A stretch of DNA of 35,550 nucleotides from Gemmatimonadota bacterium (GCA_016209985.1 JACQVB010000196.1:1-35550), one strand, 5' to 3'; shown: positions 26,174 to 34,340, counted from the stretch's first letter. Made by a program: numbers and translations. The notes: generated by a model from the letters alone, not told the origin.

Positions 26174-27506
26174 CGCGCGCCGCCTGCACGGCTGCTGCAA
26201 CCGGACCAAAATCGTCGTCCGACAGCGTGCGCACGTCGAAGACCACTTTTCCTTCCGTAATGCGCGCGATGATCGGGGGGGCATGGCGTCGCAGTGCCTC
26301 CAGCATCGCCTCGCACGAGGTTGCCGCGACCGCCACCAGCGTGGTGGCAAGGTGGGCTTCGGGAAAGGCGCCGCCGCCGACCTCGGATTCGCCGGCCGTC
26401 ACGGTGGCGCCGCCGATTTTTCGCGCCAGCCGCCGCGCCCGCCGCGCGAGATCGGCCGGCGAGGCGGTGAGCATTCGCAGGACCGGAATCTCGGTTATCG
26501 CCACACCGGGATCTCGGTAGAGCGCGAGGGTCACCTCGAGGGCTGCCACCGTGCTCTTGTCCGGCCGCAGCGCCCGGGCCAGGGGGTCGGAAGCGATCCG
26601 GGAGAGCAACGCCCCGGGACCGACGATGATGCCGGCCTGCGGCCCACCGAGGAGCTTGTCACCGGAGAAAACCACCACGGCACCGGACGCGACGCTGCCT
26701 CGCACCAGCGGCTCGCCGGTGAGGCCGTGGGAAGCGAGGTCGATGAGCAATCCGCTGCCGATGTCGTGGATCACCGGAGTTCCCTGCGGCCGGCAGAGCG
26801 AGACCAGCTCGTCGACGCCGACCTCGCTGGTGAATCCGGTGATCCGGAAGTTGGAACGGTGCACCTTGAGGACGCACCGGGTTCGCGGGCTCAGGGCATT
26901 CTGGTAGTCCGCGGCCCGGACCCGATTCGTCGTTCCGACTTCGACCAGACGCGTGCCGCTCTTGGCGAGAATCTCCGGGATCCGGAATCCGCCGCCGATT
27001 TCGACCAGCTCACTGCGGGAGACGATGGTTTCACCATCCGCCGCGAGGGCCGAGAGCGCGAGGAACAGCGCCGCCGCGGCGTTGGTGGCCACGAACGCAT
27101 CTTCCGCCCCGGTCAACTCGCGCAGCAGCCGGCGGGTGTGATCCTGTCGGGAGCCGCGGCGCCCTTCGTCCAACTCGTACTCGAGCGCCACATATCCCGC
27201 CGCATCGGCCAAGGCCTGCCGCGCCGCATCCGCCAGCGGCGCGCGGCCGAGGTTGGTATGAAGGACTACCCCAGTCGCATTGATCACCGGTGTCAGTGAG
27301 CGCCGGTAGCCCTCGGTCACCCGGCGTTCAACCGCGCCGAGCCACCCTTCCGCCGGTTCACCTCCGGCATACTTGCGCGCCGCATCCAGCGTTTCCCGGA
27401 TGGCTCGAACCAGCACCGCGTGCGGGGTGCGGCCGGACAGGCCGGTGCGCTCGGCTTCCGACAGCAGCGCGTTCACCGGGGGCAACGAGCGGCGCCGGTC
27501 GTTCAT
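26166..27506 (-). CDS. selA: L-seryl-tRNA(Sec) selenium transferase
   Basis: SelA converts seryl-tRNA(Sec) to selenocysteinyl-tRNA(Sec) with selenophosphate and pyridoxal phosphate. The 446-residue protein is full length: LPPVNALLSE at the N-terminus, then INATGVVLHTNLGRAPL, VGTTNRVRAADYQ, KVHRSNFRITGFT and HDIGSGLLIDL. The PLP lysine is Lys284 in FSGDKLLGGPQAG, followed by RPDKSTVAALEVTLALY. ATG 27506 overlaps the upstream stop as ATGA. selB, selD and tRNA-Sec are not in the window, so a working selenocysteine pathway must be sought elsewhere. No degraded motif was seen. Confidence 0.95.
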   Translation of the reverse strand: MNDRRRSLPPVNALLSEAERTGLSGRTPHAVLVRAIRETLDAARKYAGGEPAEGWLGAVERRVTEGYRRSLTPVINATGVVLHTNLGRAPLADAARQALADAAGYVALEYELDEGRRGSRQDHTRRLLRELTGAEDAFVATNAAAALFLALSALAADGETIVSRSELVEIGGGFRIPEILAKSGTRLVEVGTTNRVRAADYQNALSPRTRCVLKVHRSNFRITGFTSEVGVDELVSLCRPQGTPVIHDIGSGLLIDLASHGLTGEPLVRGSVASGAVVVFSGDKLLGGPQAGIIVGPGALLSRIASDPLARALRPDKSTVAALEVTLALYRDPGVAITEIPVLRMLTASPADLARRARRLARKIGGATVTAGESEVGGGAFPEAHLATTLVAVAATSCEAMLEALRRHAPPIIARITEGKVVFDVRTLSDDDFGPVAAAVQAARGG

Positions 27507-28852
27507 CGGGCCTTCCTGGTGGTGTCGGCGGCCACGGGAGGTACCAGCACCGAGGTGGACTCGCCGATCGCGCCGGTGGGGTTCATCACCCGCGCCCGGA
27601 CGACGTAGCGGGTTTTGGGCTGCAACGGCGTACTCATGCGTACCACGAGCGTCGCACTGAGCTTCGGACGTTCGCGCAGCAACCGGAGGAGTATGCTGTC
27701 TTGAGGAGCCGGCGCACTCGGCGTTCCCGGTGCCACCCCCGGCGGCAGTGCCGGGGCCGCCGGACGCGGCGTGACCGGAGGGGGGGGGCGGGGTGGTTGA
27801 GGCTGGCCCGGCCGGGCCGGAACCACCGCAGCGCTGTCCGGCTTGGCGGCTGCCTTCCGCTCGGTGGCCTGCAACGAATCGTATGCCGCCTGCCCCAGGA
27901 CGCGCTCGACCGGCACCGGTGTCGAGTCCGGCAGCTGAGCGACGACGATATCACCGGGCTCGGCCGGCTGGGGGCGGAGGGCTTGATTGAATTCGATCCG
28001 GATCGTCAGGCTGTCGACCCGGGTCAGCGTGCGGATCCGGGGCCCGACCGAATCGTGGGTAAAGGCCCAGAACGTATACTGCGCGCTGGAATCGAGCGTG
28101 ACGATGGTCGAGTCGAAGGGCTCGCGATAATCGTGGCGGCGATTGGTGTTGCGGTCGACCGTCGCAAACACGACGTAGCGTCCCGGCGGAACGGCGGCCA
28201 TCGTGAAGGTGCCGGCCGAATCGGTGAGATCCCAATACACCAGCGAATCGGGAAGGCCGACTGCCTCGATCAGGGCGCGGGGCGCGGCACTGCCCACTTC
28301 CCAGTCAATGACCCGGCCGCGAAGCGTGGTGGCTGGTATCTCTGCGCCGGCCGAGAAAATCACCGTCTTTCCGGTGGGCATCTTGTTATTGCGCAGGTCG
28401 ATGATCCCGGGAAGCAGGGTGACCCGGTAGGGAACACCGGTCCGCCAGCCTTCCCGTGGCTTGACGGCGATCGCATCCCGGCGCCACGAGACGTCGAGCA
28501 CCCGGGGGCGGGGCGACACCAGGACCATCTGGTCCAGCGCCGCTCCCGGCCGTTCGGAAACCACCTCGCTGAACCGGAAGAGCACCGGAGTTTTCAGCCC
28601 GGGCACTACCACACCAGAATCCGGAGTGACGCTCACCAGCGATGGGGGAGTCAGATCGGGGGGGCCGCCGGGAGGCTCCTGGATCGTGGCGCAGGCGCCG
28701 AGGAGGAAGGCCAGGGCGGTCCAGGAAGCGGTGAGCGCGGAACGCGGAGTGCGGAGCGCGGAGCGGACGGGCAGGCCATGAAGGCAGTGGAAGGATTGGC
28801 GGCTGACCGGATAGTTCCGCGCTCCGCGCTCCGCGTTCCGCGCTCGACTCAC
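27503..28852 (-). CDS. Lipoprotein with Ig-like domains and an unusual repeat-encoded N-terminus
   Basis: This 449-residue protein is probably lipid-anchored at the cell envelope. After a lipobox LLGAC come an Ig-like (bacterial Big_5-type) domain (DLTPPSLVSVTPDSGVVVP, FRFSEVV), a carboxypeptidase-regulatory-like segment (AVPPGRYVVFATVD), a second Ig-like half and a long Pro/Ala-rich linker (about residues 315-365). GTG 28852 overlaps the valS stop as GTGA and is preferred; ATG 28858 is the alternative. From GTG the lipobox Cys is residue 54, much longer than a normal lipoprotein signal. The extra residues, Arg/Ala/Ser-rich, are translated from an inverted repeat. No ATG, GTG or TTG lies in frame nearer the lipobox; a CTG at 28774 would give a normal 28-residue signal. 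The stop overlaps selA as ATGA. Confidence 0.78.
   Translation of the reverse strand: MSRARNAERGARNYPVSRQSFHCLHGLPVRSALRTPRSALTASWTALAFLLGACATIQEPPGGPPDLTPPSLVSVTPDSGVVVPGLKTPVLFRFSEVVSERPGAALDQMVLVSPRPRVLDVSWRRDAIAVKPREGWRTGVPYRVTLLPGIIDLRNNKMPTGKTVIFSAGAEIPATTLRGRVIDWEVGSAAPRALIEAVGLPDSLVYWDLTDSAGTFTMAAVPPGRYVVFATVDRNTNRRHDYREPFDSTIVTLDSSAQYTFWAFTHDSVGPRIRTLTRVDSLTIRIEFNQALRPQPAEPGDIVVAQLPDSTPVPVERVLGQAAYDSLQATERKAAAKPDSAAVVPARPGQPQPPRPPPPVTPRPAAPALPPGVAPGTPSAPAPQDSILLRLLRERPKLSATLVVRMSTPLQPKTRYVVRARVMNPTGAIGESTSVLVPPVAADTTRKAR
28733..28845. repeat. 30-bp inverted repeat of GCGGAGC words inside the lipoprotein N-terminal coding region
   Basis: Positions 28733-28762 are the reverse complement of 28816-28845 at 29 of 30 positions, the single difference lying near the middle; the spacer is 53 bases. 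Each arm is built from GAGCGCGGA, ACGCGGA and similar words. Both arms lie within the predicted lipoprotein coding sequence, between its start codon and its lipobox, and end just before the valS stop. A 30-bp GC-rich hairpin in the mRNA could hinder translation. Confidence 0.85.
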
Positions 28853-31536
28853 GTACATCCCAGCACGCGGAGCTTTCCCGCCAGTGTCTCCCTCTGCTCG
28901 CGCCATGATTTTTCCTTGGCACGCACACGCTCGACCACGGCTGCCGGAGCGCGGTTGATGAAGTTCTCATTGGCCAGCGTCGCGGTCAGGTTGCCGAGCT
29001 GCTGGTCCAAGCGCGCCAGCTCCTCACCGAGGCGGGCACACTCCTTTTTCACGTCGATCGCGTCGCCCAACGGAACGAACACGCTCGAGCCGTCGGGCAG
29101 GACCTGGTGGGCGCCGATGCCGTCGGCGCCGGCCTGCATGGACAACCTGCCGATCTTGGCCAGCCGCTCGATGGTGTGCTGCTCCGCATTGAACGCTTCC
29201 AGCGCGGCGGTGCTGGCAGGCTCTACCACGGCGCGAATCGAGCGTCCGGGCTCGACCCCGTACTCGGAGCGAACCGTACGCACCGCCGTCACCAGCGCCT
29301 GCACCCGGGCGAACCGGTCTTCGGCTTCGGCATCCAGCAGCCGGGCGTCGGCCTCGGGCCATGACGAAAGTGCCAGCAGCGTCGTTTCCGAATTGGGCCG
29401 CCGGGGCAGGTTTTGCCAGAGCTCTTCGGTGACGAACGGCATGAATGGATGCAGGAGGCGAAGCGAAGTCTCCAGGGCGTACGCCAGCACCGCCCGCGCG
29501 ATTGCGCCGCCTTCGCTCGACCCGTACAGGCGCGGCTTGGCCTGTTCCAGATACCAGTCGGCGAGGTCGTGCCAGATAAACTGATAGATCGCGTTCGCCG
29601 AATCGCTCACCCGGAACCGCTCGAGCGCTTCGGTCGCGGCCGCGATGGTCCGCTGTGAGCGCGAAAGAATCCACCGGTCCGCCAACTCGAAGTGTGCGGC
29701 GTCCAGGTCGGTAGGATGGGGTAGCGCGTCGTCGGGCAGGTTGGCCAGCGCGAAACGGCCCGCATTCCACAGTTTGTTGGCAAAATTCCGGCCCGGCGCG
29801 AAGCTGGTTTCCAGGTCCGCCGGATCGAGGACGATGTCGGTGCCGATCGGCGCGGCGGCGAGGGCCGTGAACCGCAGGGCGTCGGCGCCGAAGCGGCGGA
29901 TGACCTCGAGCGGGTCGATTCCGTTGCCTGCCGACTTGGACATCTTGCGGTGCTGCTGGTCCCGCACGATACCGTTGAGGACCACGGTCTCGAACGGTCG
30001 CTCGCCCATGAAGTGGTAGCCCAGCATGACCATGCGGGCCACCCAGAAGAAGATGATGTCGGGTGCGGTGACCAGGGTGTGGCCGGGGTAAAACCGATCC
30101 AGATCGGCCGTTTTTTCCGGCCACCCCAACGTCGCGAACGGCCACAGCCCCGACGAAAACCAGGTGTCGAGCACATCCTCGTCCTGCCGGGCCGGCTTGC
30201 CGCAGGTGGGGCAGGTGGTGAGGTCGGTTTCCGACACGGTGATGTGCCCCTCGTCGCAGTACCACGCCGGAATGCGGTGCCCGAACCAGATCTGCCGCGA
30301 AATATTCCAGTCGCGGATTTCCGAGAGCCAATTCTCGTAGACCGCGCCCCAACGGTCCGGCACGAAGCGGATACGGCCGCGGCGGTATTCGTCCAGCGCT
30401 TTGTCCGCCAGCGGTTTCATTTTGACGAACCACTGGTCGGAGAGCCGCGGCTCTACCACGGTCCCGCAGCGGTAACAGTGCCGGATCGCATGGCGATGCG
30501 GCTCGACCTTCACCAAAAGCTCCTGGGCCTCGAGCAGCTCGACGATCTTTTTCCGCGCGGCGAAGCGGTCCAGCCCGCGGAGCTCCGCGGGGACGCGCTC
30601 GACATCGGCCATCCGCGCGTCTTCCGTCATGATCACGGGCGGGTCGGCATTAGGGAGCGAGCGCGCAATCTCGAAGTCTTTCGCATCGTGTGCCGGCGTC
30701 ACCTTGAGCATGCCGGTGCCGAAATCCTTCTCCACTAATTCACTGGTCTCGACGGGAATCACGGTGCCGGAGAGCGGGATTTGAACCATCTGCCCGCGCA
30801 TTCCGGAATAGCGCTCGTCAGCCGGATGGTAGACCACTGCGACGTCGCCGAACATTGTCTCCGGCCGCGTAGTGGCCACCACCACGCCTTCCTTATCCTG
30901 CGCGCTGTCCACTCGGGCATAGCGGATGTGATAGAGCTTGCCGTCGGTTTCCTCGAACTCGGCTTCTTCATCGGAAAGCGAGGTGAGGTCGCGCGGGCAC
31001 CAGTGGATCACCCGGTGTCCCCGGTAGATCAGTTGTTGCTGGTACAGCGAAACAAACGCGTGGCGGACGGCCTTGGAATAGTCGGCATCCATGGTGAACC
31101 GCGTCCGGGTCCAGTCACAGGAAGCGCCGAGCCCCTTGAGCTGTTCCAGGATGATCCCGCCCTTTTCCTTCTGATAAGCGTGCACCCGCTGGAGAAACGC
31201 CTCGCGCCCGATGGCCTGCCTGGTGGTTCCCTCCTTCTTCAGCTGGCGCTCGACCATGTTGTGGGTGGCGATGGCGGCGTGATCGGTCCCGGGAAGCCAA
31301 AGCGTCTCGCGGCCCCGCATGCGCTCGAAGCGAATGAAGACGTCCTGCAACGAATTGTTGAGCCCGTGGCCCATGTGCAGGATGTCGGTCACGTTCGGCG
31401 GCGGGATGACAATGACGTACGGCTCGGCCGGCGAGGACGGATCGGCGGTGAACACGCCGGCGTCCTCCCAACGGGCATAGATCGCCGACTCGACGGCGGA
31501 GGGATCGTATTGGGGTGCGAGAGTGGTTCGCGTCAT
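28849..31536 (-). CDS. valS: Valyl-tRNA synthetase
   Basis: ValS charges tRNA-Val. This 895-residue class I synthetase has PPPNVTDILHMGHGL (HIGH motif as HMGH, residues 54-57). A CP1 editing domain holds TTRPETMFGDVAVVYHP. Possible Zn-binding pairs CYRCG (about 354) and CPTCGKPARQDEDVLDTWFS (about 443) follow, then the KMSKS motif in RKMSKSAGNGIDPL (about 530). A tRNA-binding helical domain and a C-terminal coiled coil (KKECARLGEELARLDQQL) finish the protein. ATG 31536 opens the protein. It is coupled to the downstream lipoprotein gene by GTGA. Upstream lies a strong inverted array that separates it from the BON gene. No T-box leader was recognised. Confidence 0.97.
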   Translation of the reverse strand: MTRTTLAPQYDPSAVESAIYARWEDAGVFTADPSSPAEPYVIVIPPPNVTDILHMGHGLNNSLQDVFIRFERMRGRETLWLPGTDHAAIATHNMVERQLKKEGTTRQAIGREAFLQRVHAYQKEKGGIILEQLKGLGASCDWTRTRFTMDADYSKAVRHAFVSLYQQQLIYRGHRVIHWCPRDLTSLSDEEAEFEETDGKLYHIRYARVDSAQDKEGVVVATTRPETMFGDVAVVYHPADERYSGMRGQMVQIPLSGTVIPVETSELVEKDFGTGMLKVTPAHDAKDFEIARSLPNADPPVIMTEDARMADVERVPAELRGLDRFAARKKIVELLEAQELLVKVEPHRHAIRHCYRCGTVVEPRLSDQWFVKMKPLADKALDEYRRGRIRFVPDRWGAVYENWLSEIRDWNISRQIWFGHRIPAWYCDEGHITVSETDLTTCPTCGKPARQDEDVLDTWFSSGLWPFATLGWPEKTADLDRFYPGHTLVTAPDIIFFWVARMVMLGYHFMGERPFETVVLNGIVRDQQHRKMSKSAGNGIDPLEVIRRFGADALRFTALAAAPIGTDIVLDPADLETSFAPGRNFANKLWNAGRFALANLPDDALPHPTDLDAAHFELADRWILSRSQRTIAAATEALERFRVSDSANAIYQFIWHDLADWYLEQAKPRLYGSSEGGAIARAVLAYALETSLRLLHPFMPFVTEELWQNLPRRPNSETTLLALSSWPEADARLLDAEAEDRFARVQALVTAVRTVRSEYGVEPGRSIRAVVEPASTAALEAFNAEQHTIERLAKIGRLSMQAGADGIGAHQVLPDGSSVFVPLGDAIDVKKECARLGEELARLDQQLGNLTATLANENFINRAPAAVVERVRAKEKSWREQRETLAGKLRVLGCT

Positions 31537-31543
31537 GACTAAA

Positions 31544-31641
31544 GGTCGGTAAGGGACGGTGAGAGTCGGTAAAGGACGGTAAGGGTGATCGCCATGTCCC
31601 CTTACCGACTCTTACCGACCCTTACCGTCCCTTACCGTCTC
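31544..31641. repeat. Inverted array of a 10-mer (GWCGGTAAGG), four units per arm
   Basis: The left arm (about 31545-31584) holds four tandem 10-base units close to GACGGTAAGG or GTCGGTAAGG. The right arm (about 31600-31640) holds four units in the opposite orientation. The arms agree at about 34 of 40 positions and are separated by only about 15 bases. The array fills the gap between the BON gene and valS, both on the minus strand, and would form a very long hairpin in a shared mRNA just before the valS start. Confidence 0.85.
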
Positions 31642-31648
31642 TTCCTCC

Positions 31649-32110
31649 TTAGCTGCGCGTTGGTGGCGCGGTGTGTCCGGGCGGGATGTCCCGACCCTGA
31701 ACCAGAATGCGATTCACGACGAGATCGGGTCCCGCCACCTGCGCCGCCGCGTCGCCCGCGACCTGCCGGGTGCGCTCATCGGGAGCGATCCCGGTCAGCT
31801 CGACCAGTCCGCCATCCAGCGCGCGCGCCGAGAGATTGAGCCGGCGGGTGGCGGCGGTGGTCTTGAAGGCGCGGAGCACTTTCCGCTCGACCTGCGCCGG
31901 ATCCAGTGGCTCGCTGGTTCGTTTGCCGCCGAGAATGCGCCGTACGCGCTCGGGATGGACATCCCCCAGCCACTCGCCGAGGACGAGCCCGGCCAGCAGT
32001 CCCGCGCTGAAACCGGCGGCTGTCGCGATGGAGATCCCGAGCGTGCTCTCGCGTTCGCGTCGAGGATTGAGCCGATCACTGTAGCGTGACAGGGGACCTC
32101 CCGTAGACAC
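31649..32110 (-). CDS. BON-domain protein with N-terminal membrane segment
   Basis: This 153-residue protein has a basic N-terminus (RLNPRRERES), a Gly/Ala-rich hydrophobic segment (about 25-48, containing AGFSAGLLAGLVLGEWLG), a linker and a BON domain (about 67-140). The domain is visible in VERKVLRAFKTTAATRRLNL, GGLVELTGIAPDERTR and VNRILVQG. BON domains bind membranes or phospholipids in envelope proteins; the exact role is unknown. The GTG at 32110 is chosen because protein-like sequence begins there. A TATAAT box on the same strand lies 31 bases upstream. It may be the first gene of the valS run, or a separate transcript ended by the array before valS. Confidence 0.75.
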   Translation of the reverse strand: MSTGGPLSRYSDRLNPRRERESTLGISIATAAGFSAGLLAGLVLGEWLGDVHPERVRRILGGKRTSEPLDPAQVERKVLRAFKTTAATRRLNLSARALDGGLVELTGIAPDERTRQVAGDAAAQVAGPDLVVNRILVQGRDIPPGHTAPPTRS

Positions 32111-32140
32111 CGTGACTTCGTCGTTACTAGAATTACGTGA

Positions 32141-32169
32141 ATTATAAGGAGTTGCGGGAGCATACACAG
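32141..32169 (-). promoter_or_regulatory. Possible promoter of the BON gene (TATAAT box)
   Basis: A perfect TATAAT stands on the minus strand at 32146-32141, in an AT-rich island rare in this window. The -35 candidate at 17-base spacing (CTGTGT, 32169-32164) is poor. Transcription would start near 32134, giving a short leader. The island also holds a near-palindrome AATTACGTGAATT (32131-32143), which could serve as an operator for the divergent thrS and BON genes. Confidence 0.4.
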
Positions 32170-32287
32170 GGTGCGCGGTGCGAGGTTCGCGGCCTGCCCT
32201 GAGCGCAGTCGAAGGGTGCGCGGACCCATCTTGTGAAGCGCCGTCACCGCCGCAGGCAGCGACGGCGCGCACCTCGCACCGCGCACC
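32170..32287. repeat. 17-bp inverted repeat (GGTGCGCGG words) in the thrS leader
   Basis: GGTGCGCGGTGCGAGGT (32170-32186) is the exact reverse complement of 32271-32287, with 84 bases between. A third copy of GGTGCGCGG lies in the spacer (from 32215), so the right arm could pair with either copy. The right arm ends 26 bases before the thrS start codon, close to its ribosome-binding site. Confidence 0.85.
32191..32216. repeat. Short dispersed repeat of the CTTCGACTGCGCTCAGG type
   Basis: On the minus strand this reads CCCTTCGACTGCGCTCAGGG and continues into CAGGCC. Similar elements are scattered between genes in many high-GC genomes, usually as 'CTTCG...GCTCAGG'. It sits inside the spacer of the thrS-leader inverted repeat and is related in style to the element after thrS. 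The dispersed nature is from memory and was not tested here. Confidence 0.5.
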
Positions 32288-32313
32288 GTTACGAGGAGTT
32301 ACGCAAGGCGCCG

Positions 32314-34272
32314 ATGTCAGCAACCATCCGCATCACCCTTCCCGACGGCAGCGTCAAGGAAGTTCCTGCCGGTATCACCACCGGGGAAATTGCCCAGCAA
32401 ATCGGTCCGAGATTGGCGCAGGCTGCGGTTGCGGCCAAGGTGGACGGCGCCATCTGGGACCTGAATCGTCCCATTCAGAAGGACGCGAGGGTCGAGATCC
32501 TCACGGAAACCAGCGGTGCCGATGCGTTGTACGTGCTGCGGCATTCGTCCGCGCACGTGCTCGCCACGGCGGTGCGCCAGCTGTTTCCGGAAGCAAGAAT
32601 CGGGTTCGGGCCGCCGATCGACGACGGTTTCTACTATGACTTCGAGGTCCCGCGGCCGTTCACGCCCGACGATCTTGAGCGGATCGAAGCCGCCATGCGG
32701 GATGTGGTGAAGGCGGACCAGCGCTTCGGCCGGGAGGAAGTCAGCCGGGACGACGCGCGACGTCGCTTCCGGGATGACCCGTTGAAGATCGAGCGGCTGG
32801 AGGAGCTGGGGGACGAAGAGACGATCTCGGTCTACACCAACGGGCCGTTTTTCGACCTCTGCCGGGGCCCCCACGTGCCGAGCACCGGTCGCATCAAGCA
32901 TTTCAAGCTGCTGCATGCGGCCGGCGCCTACTGGCGGGGTGATTCCCGCCGGCAGATGCTGCAACGGATCTACGGCACCGCCTGGTTCAAGAAGGACGAT
33001 CTCGAGCAATATCTCCGGCGGCTGGAAGAAGCGGCCAAACGCGACCACCGGATGCTGGGCAAGCAGCTCGATCTCTTCAGCATCCAGGAAGACGTCGGCC
33101 CGGGCCTGATCCTGTGGCATCCGCGCGGCGCGGTGATCCAGTTCCAGCTCCGCCGCCTGATCGAGGACGAGGTGATCAAGCGGGGGTACGACTTGGTCTA
33201 CACGCCCAACATCACGCGAGAAGAGCTGTTCAAGCGCTCCGGCCATCTTCCCCTGTACGAGGCCAATCAGTTCCCGCCGATGGCCGCGGGTGCGGGCGAG
33301 GCGGAAGAGGTGCGCTACCGGGCGAAGCCGATGAATTGCCCGTTCCACATCCTGATTTACGCGTCGCGCCAGCGCTCCTACCGCGACTTGCCCATCCGGC
33401 TTGCGGAAGTGGCCAACGTGTACCGGAACGAGCTTTCCGGCACGTTGCACGGGTTACTGCGGGTCCGCGGCCTTTCCATGGATGACGCGCACATTTTCTG
33501 CCGGGAAGACCAGATCGAGGAAGAGATCTTCCAGATGCTGGATCTCACCGATTTCGTTCTGCGCCAGGTGTTCTCCTTCGAGTACCGGCTCGACCTCGCC
33601 ACCCGGCCCGAGAAGAAGATCGGCGACGACGCCCAGTGGGAGTTCGCGGAGAAGGCGCTGAAGGCCGCCCTCGACCGGCGGGGGCTGACCTACGGCATGG
33701 ACCAGGGCGGCGGGGCCTTCTATGGCCCCAAGATCGACGTCAAGATCCGCGACGCGATCGGCCGGGAGTGGCAGGGCACCACGATCCAACTCGACTATCA
33801 GCTCCCCGAGCGGTTCCAGCTCGAGTACATCGGATCGGACAACAAGCCTCATCGTCCGGCGATGATGCACCGGGCGATCTATGGAACGCTGGAACGGTTC
33901 GTCGGGTTGTTGATTGAGCAGTTCGCCGGTGCGTTTCCGCTGTGGTTGGCACCCGAGCAGGTGCGGGTGCTGTCGATCACCGATGCCCAGGGGCCCGCGG
34001 CGAAGGCGATTCACGAGCGGCTCCGCGCGGCGGGAGTCCGGTCACACATGGATGAGCGTAATGAGACATTGAATTATCGGATCCGCGACGCCGAGCTGCA
34101 GAAGGTGCCCTACATGGCCGTTGTGGGTCAGCGCGAGGTGGATCAGGGTACCGTGGCGGTGCGGACCCGCGGCGCCGGCAACAAGCAGGAAATCATCTCG
34201 GTGGATGCGTTCCTGGAGCGTCTCAAGCGCGAAATCGCCAGTCGTTCATTGGAATTGGGGAAAACTCCCTAG
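32314..34272 (+). CDS. thrS: Threonyl-tRNA synthetase
   Basis: ThrS charges tRNA-Thr. This 652-residue class II synthetase has an N-terminal TGS domain (about 1-62). The editing domain has HSSAH (His77, His81) and CRGPHVPSTG. In the catalytic core, GPGLILWHPRG (motif 1 region) is followed by MNCPFH with Zn ligand Cys342, LRVRGLSMDDAHIFC (motif 2 region with Zn-binding His) and HRPAMMHRAIYGTLERF (motif 3 region). The anticodon-binding domain ends the protein (VRVLSITDAQGPA to the C-terminus). ATG 32314 is chosen with AAGG 5 bases upstream; the frame runs on upstream into the repeat, giving only Arg-rich non-family sequence. The leader carries an inverted repeat but no recognised T-box. Confidence 0.97.
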   Translation: MSATIRITLPDGSVKEVPAGITTGEIAQQIGPRLAQAAVAAKVDGAIWDLNRPIQKDARVEILTETSGADALYVLRHSSAHVLATAVRQLFPEARIGFGPPIDDGFYYDFEVPRPFTPDDLERIEAAMRDVVKADQRFGREEVSRDDARRRFRDDPLKIERLEELGDEETISVYTNGPFFDLCRGPHVPSTGRIKHFKLLHAAGAYWRGDSRRQMLQRIYGTAWFKKDDLEQYLRRLEEAAKRDHRMLGKQLDLFSIQEDVGPGLILWHPRGAVIQFQLRRLIEDEVIKRGYDLVYTPNITREELFKRSGHLPLYEANQFPPMAAGAGEAEEVRYRAKPMNCPFHILIYASRQRSYRDLPIRLAEVANVYRNELSGTLHGLLRVRGLSMDDAHIFCREDQIEEEIFQMLDLTDFVLRQVFSFEYRLDLATRPEKKIGDDAQWEFAEKALKAALDRRGLTYGMDQGGGAFYGPKIDVKIRDAIGREWQGTTIQLDYQLPERFQLEYIGSDNKPHRPAMMHRAIYGTLERFVGLLIEQFAGAFPLWLAPEQVRVLSITDAQGPAAKAIHERLRAAGVRSHMDERNETLNYRIRDAELQKVPYMAVVGQREVDQGTVAVRTRGAGNKQEIISVDAFLERLKREIASRSLELGKTP

Positions 34273-34305
34273 ATCCTTCGCTCGCTACGCTCGCTCAGGA
34301 TGACA
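34273..34305. repeat. Dispersed repeat of the ATCCTTCG...GCTCAGGATGACA type after thrS
   Basis: The element begins ATCCTTCGCTCGCTACGCTC and ends GCTCAGGATGACA. CGCTCGCT occurs twice (34279-34286 and 34288-34295), and ATCCT (34273-34277) pairs with AGGAT (34297-34301). Very similar intergenic elements occur in many unrelated bacteria, from memory. It starts directly after the thrS stop and lies upstream of the thiolase. Confidence 0.65.
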
Positions 34306-34340
34306 GCGTGCGTCGGGCTGGTTGAGAGAGGCAAACAGAT

